Source of the DNA: Anaerovibrio sp. JC8
Lineage (GTDB): Bacteria > Bacillota > Negativicutes > Selenomonadales > Selenomonadaceae
Reading direction: 5' to 3'
Length of the DNA stretch: 64,000 bases
Assembly (NCBI RefSeq): GCF_002100115.1
Contig: NZ_ANBM01000006.1
Coordinates: 124,001-188,000, forward strand
Made by a program: the position numbers and the translations under genes. A model generated the notes under the pieces. It worked only from the letters and a program-made list of their open reading frames with translations, searched no databases and was not told the DNA's origin. Shown here one piece after another: positions 34,303-42,263 of the stretch (position 1 is the stretch's first letter; each line of letters starts with the position of its first letter).

Positions 34303-34404
34303 CGACTTTATCAAGATAAGTGTGTAATTTTTTCTTATATTTGTTTGGGACTCGGAGAAAATACTTCTACAAGATAGCACAAAGAAAAATCCATATTAGA
34401 AACA

Positions 34405-34440
34405 TAAATGGGGCTGACCATCAAAATGACAGTCAGCCCC
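34405..34440 (-). terminator. Terminator of the 454-aa gene
   Basis: Hairpin GGGGCTGAC/GTCAGCCCC with a 13-nt loop, about 25 nt past the stop codon of the 454-aa gene. Confidence 0.75.
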
Positions 34441-34462
34441 AATACTTATTACCGTGGATTAT

Positions 34463-35827
34463 TTATCCCAAAACGTGCGCCTTGTCATATTCAAGCTTTG
34501 TGCCTTGCAAGGTTTGTATCTGATTTTGATAGCTTTCTATCATCCGCCTGTAGGTTGCAGCCTGCCGTTTCTGGCTGTCGCTTAATTCTGCAACATTCTG
34601 CAATGAAGATAATTTTTTCCGGGTTTCCTTGATTTTGTTTTGCAGCATTTCTATCTGCACATCAGTAGGTGTTTGTGGTGAGGCCGGATTATGCTTGATA
34701 AATTCTTCCTCTTGCTGTGCTTTGGTCATAAAGAGCTTGCCGGTTGTCGGGTTGTATAAATCCCCATTATCGCTTTCTACCATGTAATAAGGAACATTGC
34801 CCGTTTGATGTAGCCCAAAGTAAATGCTGCTGGAAGTGTGGGTATGCACAGCACCAAAGCCGTGGTACAGATAGTCTGAATAATCTCGTCTGCTGGAATA
34901 GGACTCGGTGATATGGGTGTTGTAGTTAACTTCAGTCCAGAAGTCCTTGGCAGTGGCACCTTTCTTGGTGGTATCGAAGTCCTCATACATATCAAGGGTT
35001 ACTGCCGCATACTTGTTATACACCGTGCTTTTCAGTTCCTGGGAGAAACTTCCTTTACGCCACTGGCAGGCGATTTTCCAGTCCTCGATTAGACTTTCAT
35101 CGTTAGTGTCCATGATATTCTTGGTGATTTCCGCATAGCTTTCGTAGGTGCCATTTACGATATTTTCCCAAATATCCATGTGGTCCTGATGTTGGGCCAT
35201 GGTCTGGAAGGTGTAATCGTCTACTCTGAACAATAAGCCGTCCAATGCTTTTGTGATGTTGCCCTCGGAACCATTGGTCACGATGGCTACTCCCGTGTTC
35301 TGTCTGATTTTATCCGCAAAATCAAACATACTTTGGTCGTATATTCCTGCGTTCTTGTAGCTATTTTGCCAGTGGTAGGACTCTGCTGCCGCCAGTAATT
35401 CATCTACATCATTCTGGCTTTTTGTACCACCCTGGGCCGCCATTCTCTTGTAGGTTTCATCATTGGCGAAATCTGCCCAAACGTCCTTTATATAACCATC
35501 ATCTACATCATCAACGCAAGGGTCCGTTTTGCGGTTTACCCCGGCATATACATTAAGGGCCCGCAGTGAGTCATAATCCTGCTTCATGTGTTCCTGTACA
35601 ATATCTGCCTTGAATAGAGATGAATTTTGATATAACGCAGTGCGGGCTGCTTCGGCCTCATGCAATGTTTTATAGCGCTTGCTAAATTCCACCTCATAAG
35701 CCGGTGCATTGGCATGATCTTGTGTCGACATGCTACGCAGGGCACGTTCATCTCTCGTTACCGAGTATAATGGCATTTTGCTATCAGTATGATAGCCAGG
35801 CAGGTAAATATCAACTCCTACAAACAT
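34463..35827 (-). CDS. Unrecognised 454-aa protein of the ssrA-linked cassette
   Basis: Soluble protein without signal peptide. Near residues 42-52 it has APAYEVEFSKRYKTLHEAEA, again of the VEIS/VEFS type seen in the two other cassette proteins and in flagellar export substrates. The middle is rich in Asp, Tyr and Trp with no enzyme motif I recognise. The last 75 residues form a predicted coiled coil (IEMLQNKIKETRKKLSSLQN, then RRMIESYQNQIQTLQ). AGGAGGG lies 9 nt before the ATG. A weaker sigma-28-like element (TAAAATTA..GACGATAT) lies about 100 nt upstream. Function unknown. Confidence 0.55.
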   Translation of the reverse strand: MFVGVDIYLPGYHTDSKMPLYSVTRDERALRSMSTQDHANAPAYEVEFSKRYKTLHEAEAARTALYQNSSLFKADIVQEHMKQDYDSLRALNVYAGVNRKTDPCVDDVDDGYIKDVWADFANDETYKRMAAQGGTKSQNDVDELLAAAESYHWQNSYKNAGIYDQSMFDFADKIRQNTGVAIVTNGSEGNITKALDGLLFRVDDYTFQTMAQHQDHMDIWENIVNGTYESYAEITKNIMDTNDESLIEDWKIACQWRKGSFSQELKSTVYNKYAAVTLDMYEDFDTTKKGATAKDFWTEVNYNTHITESYSSRRDYSDYLYHGFGAVHTHTSSSIYFGLHQTGNVPYYMVESDNGDLYNPTTGKLFMTKAQQEEEFIKHNPASPQTPTDVQIEMLQNKIKETRKKLSSLQNVAELSDSQKRQAATYRRMIESYQNQIQTLQGTKLEYDKAHVLG

Positions 35828-36192
35828 TTACTTTTTCCCTCCTTGCATATCTGATATAGACATTTAACGCAAAATGCCTATACCAGTTCCTAAATACTTT
35901 TCTAAATAATATCGTCATAAAAATATAATTTTATAAATTAAAATTTGAGTTTTACAGATAAATTTATAAAGATAAACGATTTTTACTAAAATTATAGAGG
36001 AAAAATATAATGGTTCTAAACATCCAAATAAAAAGAAAGTGCGTAAGTTTAGTTACCGGTAACTTACACACTTAATTTTACACTCTCAATACAGGAAAAG
36101 CCCTGTTCAGTTGACATCATCTGCCTACCGAATAGGGCTTTTTTTACATTTCCTGTTCCTAGCCAATCGTTTCAAGTATTGATTGAAACCGT
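35828..36192. other. Intergenic region with hairpin and R4 copy 2
   Basis: About 365 very AT-rich bases. An imperfect hairpin GTAAGTT/AACTTAC lies at 36039-36071, then R4 copy 2 (36088-36166) with its terminator and gene-tail remnant. The promoter of the 454-aa gene is probably in 35880-35960. Confidence 0.5.
36088..36166 (-). repeat. R4 repeat, copy 2 (tail remnant plus terminator)
   Basis: Counterpart of 31698-31778. The gene tail reads G-stop-EQEM-stop where copy 1 reads GWEQEI-stop, so a TAG replaces the tryptophan codon. It follows the 252-aa gene outside its frame. The hairpin GCCCTGTTCAG../..CGAATAGGGC with a T tail still looks like a working terminator. Confidence 0.75.
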
Positions 36193-36951
36193 CTAAATCA
36201 GCATATTAATTGTCATTATGCTCTGTTCTTCCTGGGTTGGTTCACGATCTGGTAAACTGCCCATCCGCTGCTTGGCATCTGCCAGAAGTCTTTTCACCTT
36301 TTCTACTTCAGCCGCATCACACATATTCTGCTTATACCCATTTTCAACTTCCTGCAAATCCTGTTCTAACAGAGCTATTATAGCCTGCATATCCTTTTGA
36401 GTAGCAGCTGCCGCAATCTGACGACTACGTTTTCCTTCATTAACGGAAACCGTGGTTTTCGATGATTCTGCCGTCACTTCACCATTTTCATCAACAATAA
36501 TTCTCATACCCTGAAAGCCCACTTCATCCTTATGGCTGTTATATGACTCATCCGCTGCTCGCAATATGTCAAAGAGTCGTTCGCAACTGTCACTATCCGT
36601 CAGGCATTTCTTTAAATATTTACTGGAAATACTGGTCATGCCACCATTGACTACATTGAAATTTTCACGTAAATATTTTGTCAGCTCATCAACACTTCCA
36701 AAATTTGTACTTTTACTAGTAGCCATTGTATTTTGCAGATGAGCCTCTGAGACAGCCGAACCGACTTGGGACAATGATGATATTTCCACCATATCGCCGT
36801 CCTGATTTTTTATCAGACCTGTCGGTTCTTGCTCTGCCTTGCGTGCATCGCTTTCTTGCTTCACACGATTGCCTACATCTTTGGCCTGCTGCCGAATACC
36901 TGTGAGGCTACCTAAAGGTCTACCGCCAAAACTGATACCATTTTCTCCCAT
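36193..36951 (-). CDS. Unrecognised 252-aa protein of the ssrA-linked cassette
   Basis: Soluble charged protein beginning MGENGISFGGRPLGSLTGIR. Residues about 50-62 read DGDMVEISSLSQVGSAV, a FlgM-like VEISS motif. Most of the rest is helical. The N-terminus does not resemble that of the 427-aa protein, although the DNA before and after both genes is homologous (33057-33250 with 37018-37210; R4). The sigma-28-like promoter near 37047-37079 precedes it. GGAGGGAACAACC lies before the ATG. Possibly a late flagellar-class or regulatory protein; not established. Confidence 0.55.
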   Translation of the reverse strand: MGENGISFGGRPLGSLTGIRQQAKDVGNRVKQESDARKAEQEPTGLIKNQDGDMVEISSLSQVGSAVSEAHLQNTMATSKSTNFGSVDELTKYLRENFNVVNGGMTSISSKYLKKCLTDSDSCERLFDILRAADESYNSHKDEVGFQGMRIIVDENGEVTAESSKTTVSVNEGKRSRQIAAAATQKDMQAIIALLEQDLQEVENGYKQNMCDAAEVEKVKRLLADAKQRMGSLPDREPTQEEQSIMTINMLI

Positions 36952-37017
36952 GGTTGTTCCCTCCTTGGTTTTCTTCCTTGTATCCTTACATCTAGCTTCA
37001 AAAACTGCTCTTCATTG

Positions 37018-37210
37018 AAAACGAACACGATACTCCTCAACAATTTATCGATATTTTAGGCAGATAGTTTTATTAAATAATTCCTAATAGACCAGCAGCC
37101 AAGAAAAAAGCTTATTGACACACAAAAAGACCAGAACCACTCTAGACGGTTCTGGTCTTCTTTATTACAGACGAAAATCTCATTTTCGTCTTAATTGATG
37201 GTGGAGATGA
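37018..37210 (-). repeat. ssrA-end/terminator/promoter repeat, copy 1
   Basis: The copy joined to the intact ssrA gene. In leftward order: last 12 bases of tmRNA, hairpin GACGAAAAT/ATTTTCGTC (37170-37190), terminator AAGACCAGAACC/GGTTCTGGTCTTTTT (37125-37162), then sigma-28-like TAAA-N16-ATCGATAA (about 37047-37074). It matches 33057-33250 over its whole length, and 41 bases of it match 30519-30559 exactly. Confidence 0.85.
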
Positions 37211-37550
37211 GGAGAATCGAACTCCTGTCCGAAAGCGTTGTTATATAGACTTCTCCGAGCGCAGTCAATGTTTAAATTTAAGAGCTGGGCAGACACAGAC
37301 AACCGCCGTCCCTCCGATCCTGGAGAAATTTCCCCTCAGGCCTCCAGGAGTCAGCCCTTTGGGTATCCCGCTATTGGCCTCTTATCCGCTCACGCGGGAG
37401 ATAAGCAGACAGAGGTTAGCATTAAGCTGCTAAAGCGTAGTTTTCGTTTGCTTTTATATTTAAAGCGTTTTCACCTTACTAACGGGGCTAGGTGACCCCC
37501 CGGCTCGCTATCCATACTCCAGCCACCCCCGTCGAAACCTTTACATCCCC
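37199..37550 (-). ncRNA. ssrA: tmRNA (transfer-messenger RNA)
   Basis: 352-nt RNA for rescue of stalled ribosomes. The acceptor stem pairs 5' GGGGATG (37550-37544) with CATCTCC before the 3' CCA at 37199-37201. A T-arm GGACAGGAGTTCGATTCTCC lies near the 3' end. The tag-coding part at 37422-37451 reads ANENYALAA-stop, the standard proteolysis tag form. It is followed by a hairpin and a strong terminator in repeat copy 1, and preceded by its own promoter. Its 3' end is repeated at 33239-33250 and 30548-30559, the pattern left by elements that insert at ssrA. Confidence 0.97.
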
Positions 37551-37607
37551 CTGTAAAGGGCAATCTCAGGTTGTTAGAGATTTCTGATATATGAATTAGT
37601 GTTCTCT

Positions 37608-37635
37608 ATTATAACAATAATCCACAATAAGTCAA
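37608..37635 (-). promoter_or_regulatory. ssrA promoter
   Basis: Minus strand -35 TTGACT (37630-37635), 16-nt spacer and -10 TATAAT (37608-37613). Transcription would start near 37601, about 50 nt upstream of the mature tmRNA 5' end, consistent with later processing. Confidence 0.75.
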
Positions 37636-37648
37636 GTAAAATGAGACT

Positions 37649-37679
37649 TATTCAGTGGAAAGATTATTCTTTCACTGAA
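37649..37679 (-). terminator. Terminator of the ASCH gene
   Basis: Hairpin ATTCAGTG-AAAGA/TCTTT-CACTGAAT with a TTAT loop and one bulge, about 80 nt past the ASCH gene's stop codon. The tail is weakly T-rich on the minus strand. Confidence 0.55.
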
Positions 37680-37759
37680 TTTAGTCGAATAAATCCAGAG
37701 CTCTACGGATGCTTAGTCCACACCTTGCAAAAAGGGCTTTAGCAACCGTTAGCGTGGGG

Positions 37760-38107
37760 TCAGTCCAGCACTTCCGTGAAATAAATAACCGTTACGGTAT
37801 CATCCATGGTGATGCGCTTCTGGTAAATCTGCTCAAAGTCAGCCACCAGCTCCTCACGGGAGTTAATCTCAGGGTTCTGCTGACCCAAATCCTCTGAGGT
37901 CAGATTCGCCATGGTCTTTACCCGAACCTTGTCAAGGAAGGCAGAATACAGCTTCTTTTTAGGAGTGAACTTCTTGCCAACGGTAATCCAGACGATGGAA
38001 TTTTCCGGGAACTGATCGCTCACATCACCCAGACGAACGGTACAGCGCTTGGTACGGGCCTCCAGCATTTTCGCATGCTTTTCAGCCTGAAAATTTAATG
38101 ACATCAT
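37760..38107 (-). CDS. ASCH-domain RNA-binding-type protein
   Basis: 115-aa soluble protein with the features of the ASCH fold (a PUA-like beta barrel): KRCTVRLGDVSDQFPENSIV near residues 20-40 and WITVGKKFTPKKKLYSAFLD near 40-60. Such domains are predicted to bind RNA, in translation or RNA modification. GGAGTGATAAGTT precedes two adjacent ATGs. It is monocistronic, upstream of ssrA. The exact role is not known. Confidence 0.7.
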   Translation of the reverse strand: MMSLNFQAEKHAKMLEARTKRCTVRLGDVSDQFPENSIVWITVGKKFTPKKKLYSAFLDKVRVKTMANLTSEDLGQQNPEINSREELVADFEQIYQKRITMDDTVTVIYFTEVLD

Positions 38108-38219
38108 AACTTATCACTCCTAATATTAAAATTGACACAAGTTTCGTCAGAGTCTACACAGACCTAACATAGAAACAGTTTAACACATTTTTGTGTTGTA
38201 ATAAAGAAAAGTGTAAAGA

Positions 38220-39149
38220 TTATTTTTTCTGCTCGGAAACCTTAGGAATTTCCTTTTGTACGGCATTGTTCAGCACATCATCAGGAATAACAACATTATT
38301 CACGGAGCCGTAATTGGATGCGGCAAAGTTTATCTCTATGGTGCTGGCATCAATAATGGCCATCATGCCGCTGTCCTCCTTCATGTCCTTGAAAACCGCC
38401 TTGGCAGCTGCCCGCACCTGAGGAGTGAGATCTGCATGGAGGCTGCTGAACTGGTGCTGAACCTCATCAATGATGATGGTGCTCTCAATGTCCCCCATAT
38501 TGCTCAGGATGTCCTCCAGAAGCTTTTTGTCAGACTCCTTGCCGCCCTTTTTCACATTGTCCAGATTATATATCTTCATTACATAATCCTTCACCTTCTG
38601 GCCATCCAGGGTAACAATATAGCTCTGCTCGGCGCCCTCACGGGGACCATAGCTGACACTCTTTACCACATCAGGCATATCTACAGTAAGGCTTTTCTGG
38701 AGAGCTGCTTCCATGGCCTTGTCATCGACCTTGCCATAAACGTATTTATCCCAGCTGCCATTTTGGTTCTGGGAATAAAACTCAACGTTCTTGGCAGTTT
38801 CCCGGCAATAGAAATTGTATTTGACAGCCCCATTAGGAACATCGGCCACCTTCATTACAACCTCACTACTGCCCTTGGAAACAAAAACAGGCTTGGAAAC
38901 AAAATCGCAGGTTCCGGTCATATCCCCGCCAAAAATCGGAGAGTTGAAATCAATCTTGAAGGCCAAGGTACCATTATCCATATCCCTAAGGCTGGCCAGA
39001 GAATCTATCAGCTGGGTTCTGGCATCCACCTCCATAACCGCTGCCGACTGTATTTCCTCAGCATAAACTGTGGAATCCGTAAAACCCGGAGTACCAAGCA
39101 TCAACGCACAAGCCACACCTGCTGCCAAAAGCTTATTTTTTAATTTCAT
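38220..39149 (-). CDS. Exported protein, LppX/DUF6612-like
   Basis: 309-aa secreted protein. The signal peptide MKLKNKLLAAGVACALMLGT is followed by a cut near TVYAEE. The mature part alternates beta strands and helices like the LolA/LppX-type lipid-binding proteins often labelled DUF6612 in Firmicutes (GTLAFKIDFNSPIFGGDMTG; DVVKSVSYGPREGAEQSYIV). A carrier role in the periplasm is plausible but unproven. The ATG at 39149 follows AAAGGATGATTTCT. It is monocistronic. Confidence 0.65.
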   Translation of the reverse strand: MKLKNKLLAAGVACALMLGTPGFTDSTVYAEEIQSAAVMEVDARTQLIDSLASLRDMDNGTLAFKIDFNSPIFGGDMTGTCDFVSKPVFVSKGSSEVVMKVADVPNGAVKYNFYCRETAKNVEFYSQNQNGSWDKYVYGKVDDKAMEAALQKSLTVDMPDVVKSVSYGPREGAEQSYIVTLDGQKVKDYVMKIYNLDNVKKGGKESDKKLLEDILSNMGDIESTIIIDEVQHQFSSLHADLTPQVRAAAKAVFKDMKEDSGMMAIIDASTIEINFAASNYGSVNNVVIPDDVLNNAVQKEIPKVSEQKK

Positions 39150-39210
39150 AGAAATCATCCTTTCAACTTTTGTTTAAATTATTAGGTTACCTTTATTATT
39201 TAGGTATTGC

Positions 39211-40077
39211 TTACTCTGTATCCAATGGCACCTTAAAGGCCGGTGGCGGATATTCTCCATCCAGGGCCTTCAGCTCAGCCGCAGTCAGCTCAAGCTCAGC
39301 TGACTGGACATTTTCCTTTATATGAGTGGCCGAGGAGCTCTTTGGTATAGCTATCGTATGGCCGTTGCGGATATTCCACGCCAGCAGCACCTGAGACGGG
39401 GTAACCCCATGGGCCTTTGCGATGTCGCAAACCACAGGATTTTCACGAAGTCCCCTGCTGAGCCGCCCCCCCTGGGCCAACGGACAATATGACATAAGCA
39501 CAATACCATGCCCATTCATATAATCAATAAGATTGAACTCTATACCTCTTGACCCCAGATGATAAAGCACCTGATTTACCTGGCACTTCTCTCCCCCTGG
39601 AATCTTCAGCAGCTTCTCCATGTCCTTGGTGTCAAAATTCGAAACGCCCCAGCTGCGGATAAGGCCCTCATCCTGCAGGGCATTCAGTCCTTCCACCACT
39701 TCTTCCATGGGAACATTGCCAATCCAGTGATAAAGATACATATCCAGATAATCCAGCCCCAGCCGCTCCAGACTTTTCACGCAGGAGTTGCGCATATCCT
39801 TCCTGCCGGCGTTCCACGGAAGCACCTTGGACACCACAAATACGTCCTCCCGTTTCCCTTCCTTGAAATACTGGTCAAGAGCCTTGCCTACCAATATTTC
39901 CGAGCGGCCATCACCATACATTTCCGCCGTATCAATGAGGCCCATTCCAGACCGGAGGCCAGTGAGTATTGCTTCAATTTCCTGCTTTTCCTTGGCAGGC
40001 TCATCACCGATCATCCAGGTGCCGAGACCAATAGGGGGTAAAATAGAGCCATTCTTTAATGTAACTTGCTTATTCAT
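39211..40077 (-). CDS. Aldo/keto reductase
   Basis: 288-aa NADPH-dependent reductase. The family landmarks are present: MGLIDTAEMYGDGRSEILVG with the catalytic Asp and Tyr, FVVSKVLP with the catalytic Lys, MYLYHW with the His, and the cofactor-binding IPKSSSATHIKENV near the end. Substrates are aldehydes or ketones and cannot be named. The ATG at 40077 lies 8 nt after GGAGG; the longer upstream frame is not favoured. It is monocistronic. Confidence 0.93.
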   Translation of the reverse strand: MNKQVTLKNGSILPPIGLGTWMIGDEPAKEKQEIEAILTGLRSGMGLIDTAEMYGDGRSEILVGKALDQYFKEGKREDVFVVSKVLPWNAGRKDMRNSCVKSLERLGLDYLDMYLYHWIGNVPMEEVVEGLNALQDEGLIRSWGVSNFDTKDMEKLLKIPGGEKCQVNQVLYHLGSRGIEFNLIDYMNGHGIVLMSYCPLAQGGRLSRGLRENPVVCDIAKAHGVTPSQVLLAWNIRNGHTIAIPKSSSATHIKENVQSAELELTAAELKALDGEYPPPAFKVPLDTE

Positions 40078-40348
40078 AGCCATAACCTCCATTACCGTTA
40101 TTATAACGCAGATACTGGTATTTTTCTTTTAGATATAGATTAAAATGCGTGTGAAATTTTGCTCAAATGAAATATAACAAAATTGTTAGAAAACATATAT
40201 TAAAGTTCTATGGAGGTATAGCCCATTATAGGACTATAGTCCCTTTCGTGTTTTCGAAACAAGCAGTATAATATGCACTGTAAGTTGAAGAAACCCAGTA
40301 AACCGTTGATATTACTGAGGTTATGACTGTTCAGGAGGCGAAAACAAC

Positions 40349-40423
40349 ATGGATATGGCAATTATTGCAGACGGCATTCTCAAGGCTATCACTCTGGCTG
40401 GCGTTTATGCTTTCATTAAGTAA
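40349..40423 (+). CDS. 24-aa hydrophobic peptide gene
   Basis: Short gene encoding MDMAIIADGILKAITLAGVY then AFIK. An AGGAGG site lies 10 nt before the ATG. A TATAAT -10 is at about 40267-40272, and a 12-bp palindrome GGACTATAGTCC (40231-40242) lies upstream like an operator. A clear terminator follows at 40440-40479. The peptide would form one short membrane-spanning or amphipathic helix. No family is recognised; a small membrane regulator, signal peptide or type I-like toxin is possible. The complete transcription-unit layout argues that it is real. Confidence 0.6.
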   Translation: MDMAIIADGILKAITLAGVYAFIK

Positions 40424-40439
40424 TTAAGACATACATGCT

Positions 40440-40479
40440 AAAAGGTCAAACCCTTGGCTACGAAGGGCTTGACCTTTTT
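40440..40479 (+). terminator. Terminator of the 24-aa peptide gene
   Basis: Hairpin AAAGGTCAA..CCCTT/AAGGG..TTGACCTTTTTT with a run of six Ts, 16 nt after the stop codon. It could also act for the leftward thiolase operon. Confidence 0.85.
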
Positions 40480-40515
40480 TATTGTCTCAAAATATATCTA
40501 TGTATTGTCAGTATA

Positions 40516-41667
40516 TTAGCATTTCTTTACAAGAATGCTCTGCCCCATGCCACCGGCCCCGGCAATGGACAATATACCCAAAGACCCATGGCGAAGCTCC
40601 AAGGCCCGCAGAAGATGAATCATGATAATGCCACCGGAGGCCCCATAAGGATGGCCATAGGCCAAGGCTCCGCCCAGCATGTTATAGCGGTCGATAAGGT
40701 CCGGATACTTTCGCTGGAAAAGCACATCTATTACCGCAAAGGCCTCATTAAATTCGATGGCAGCCATGTCACCGTAGGTAAAATCATGACGGGCCAGCAG
40801 CTTGTCAGCCGTCAGCATGGCACCCCGGGGGCTCTCCACTGGGCTTCCTCCCGCAGCACAGGTCCCCAATATTTCCGCCTGCGGGGAAAATTCCGGATGA
40901 TCCTGAAGCCATTTTCCAGATACCAGCACCACAAAGGCCGCCCCATCATTGATAAGGCAGGAATTTCCAGCCGTAAGGAGGGAGCCTTCTCCCAAAATCC
41001 TCGGGAGACGCCCCAGAAAACGCTGGTTCATTTTGGAACGGATACCATCATCCTGTGTGATACCCTCCACCGGCACGATCTGCTCCTTCAGCAGCTCCTT
41101 CTGGGCACACTCCGTTGCCAGCTGATGGGAACGCAGGGTCCAAAAATCCAGTTCTTCCTTGGTGACCTTCTCAGCCTCCATGGTGGCCTCAGCCCCCCGC
41201 AGCATGGCGTCCTCCGCTATTTTCCCCGGAGAGAACTGAGCCGTCATATAACGGCCATCCCCCTGAGGAGTATGGCTGTAGCGCTCGTCCCGGGCATTAT
41301 AAATCCGCACCGGCTGCAAAGAGGAGCTTTCCATACCGCCACAGATATACATATCCCCGTTGCCGCTGGCTATCTGGGCATAGCCCATGGCAATAGCCGC
41401 TGCCCCGGAGGCACACTGCATATCCACGGTAAAGGCCGGCACTTCCTCAGGCAGACCCGCTGTAAGACACATGAGCCGGGCAATATTGCCCCCGGTCCCC
41501 ACTGCATTTCCTGCAATAACGCCGTCCGGCAATATACCCGGCCCCAATTTTTCCATAATAGCCTGCACCACAAAGGCTCCCAGCTTTTCCGCCGGGATAA
41601 ACTTGAATTTATTGTTTTTGGTTACAATGGGGGTCCGCCGCCCCCACAATACGTACACCTTTTCCAC
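40516..41667 (-). CDS. Thiolase-family enzyme (YhfS-like), C-terminal catalytic Cys replaced
   Basis: 383-aa thiolase fold. The nucleophile is present as C85 in VDMQCASGAA, the NEAFAV motif is conserved, and H339 lies in GGALAYGHPYGASG. At the C-terminus the usual C-x-G-G-G-x-G is AGAGGMG, so the second catalytic cysteine is Ala369. This suggests altered chemistry, such as condensation with another acid/base, or reduced activity. It is the last gene of the BirA-controlled bioY-ligase-hotdog operon, like B. subtilis yhfS in yhfUTS. The GTG start at 41667 has only a weak ribosome site. Confidence 0.88.
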   Translation of the reverse strand: MEKVYVLWGRRTPIVTKNNKFKFIPAEKLGAFVVQAIMEKLGPGILPDGVIAGNAVGTGGNIARLMCLTAGLPEEVPAFTVDMQCASGAAAIAMGYAQIASGNGDMYICGGMESSSLQPVRIYNARDERYSHTPQGDGRYMTAQFSPGKIAEDAMLRGAEATMEAEKVTKEELDFWTLRSHQLATECAQKELLKEQIVPVEGITQDDGIRSKMNQRFLGRLPRILGEGSLLTAGNSCLINDGAAFVVLVSGKWLQDHPEFSPQAEILGTCAAGGSPVESPRGAMLTADKLLARHDFTYGDMAAIEFNEAFAVIDVLFQRKYPDLIDRYNMLGGALAYGHPYGASGGIIMIHLLRALELRHGSLGILSIAGAGGMGQSILVKKC

Positions 41668-41702
41668 GAAGCAGCCTCTTATATACTCTACTTAGCTCTA
41701 TA

Positions 41703-42263
41703 TTACTCTACCTCAAAGGTACCATTGATATATTCCTTGCCATTGCCCCTGAGAACCACCTTGTTGCCCTCAACGTCCAGCCACAGTGGTTCCCCTGCAA
41801 ACACGGCATTTCTGTAGGAAACCTCAAACTTCACCACATTCTGCGGCAGGGTCTCCAAAATTCTCTCCATAATGAAGATACCAGGCACCACAGGAATCTC
41901 AGTACGGTGAATCTGATTGGTATCTCCTACGGCAATAACAAAATCCAAAGTCTCCTGGCGGGTAAATACATGCCAGCAGCCCTCAGAATTTACGGCATTA
42001 TCCCCTGTAAGCTCGGGAGCGGTGAGCTCCGCCTTGGCTGCCGCCTCCTTTGGGGTCAGCAGCATGGTTGTGGTAAGGCTCTCCATACCGGAACGGGCCT
42101 GACACAACAGCATACGCTTGGTGGATTTCAGCATTTCCGGCTCGTAGGTGTCACCCTTGTAGGTATCCGGGCTTTCCTTCTGCCACAAATTCTTGATAAT
42201 CATTACACCATCATAATCTCCGCCTCTTAAGCGGCCTGCAATTACTGCTAATTCTCGATTCAT
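41703..42263 (-). CDS. MaoC-like hotdog-fold dehydratase-type protein
   Basis: 186-aa protein. The N-terminal half is unrecognised. The C-terminal half (about 95-186) is a MaoC/FabZ-like hotdog domain with FVIAVGDTNQIHRTEIPVVPG, the D-x-N-x-x-H hydratase/dehydratase motif. It overlaps the ligase gene by 4 nt (ATGA) and precedes the thiolase gene. Together these could activate, condense and dehydrate an acyl chain, possibly for a biotin precursor; that role is inferred from the BirA-controlled context. Confidence 0.75.
   Translation of the reverse strand: MNRELAVIAGRLRGGDYDGVMIIKNLWQKESPDTYKGDTYEPEMLKSTKRMLLCQARSGMESLTTTMLLTPKEAAAKAELTAPELTGDNAVNSEGCWHVFTRQETLDFVIAVGDTNQIHRTEIPVVPGIFIMERILETLPQNVVKFEVSYRNAVFAGEPLWLDVEGNKVVLRGNGKEYINGTFEVE

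Larger units (their letters stand above)
33851..34462. other. Intergenic region with R1 copy E
   Basis: About 610 bases. R1 copy E (34142-34302) and the terminator at 34405-34440 are the only structures recognised. The rest (33880-34140) is AT-rich with no supported gene. Confidence 0.5.

Noticed and set aside
37199-37260. tRNA gene suggested by the GTTCGATTC T-arm
   Set aside because: The T-arm and CCA end belong to tmRNA; the anticodon arm is absent and the ANENYALAA tag is present upstream.
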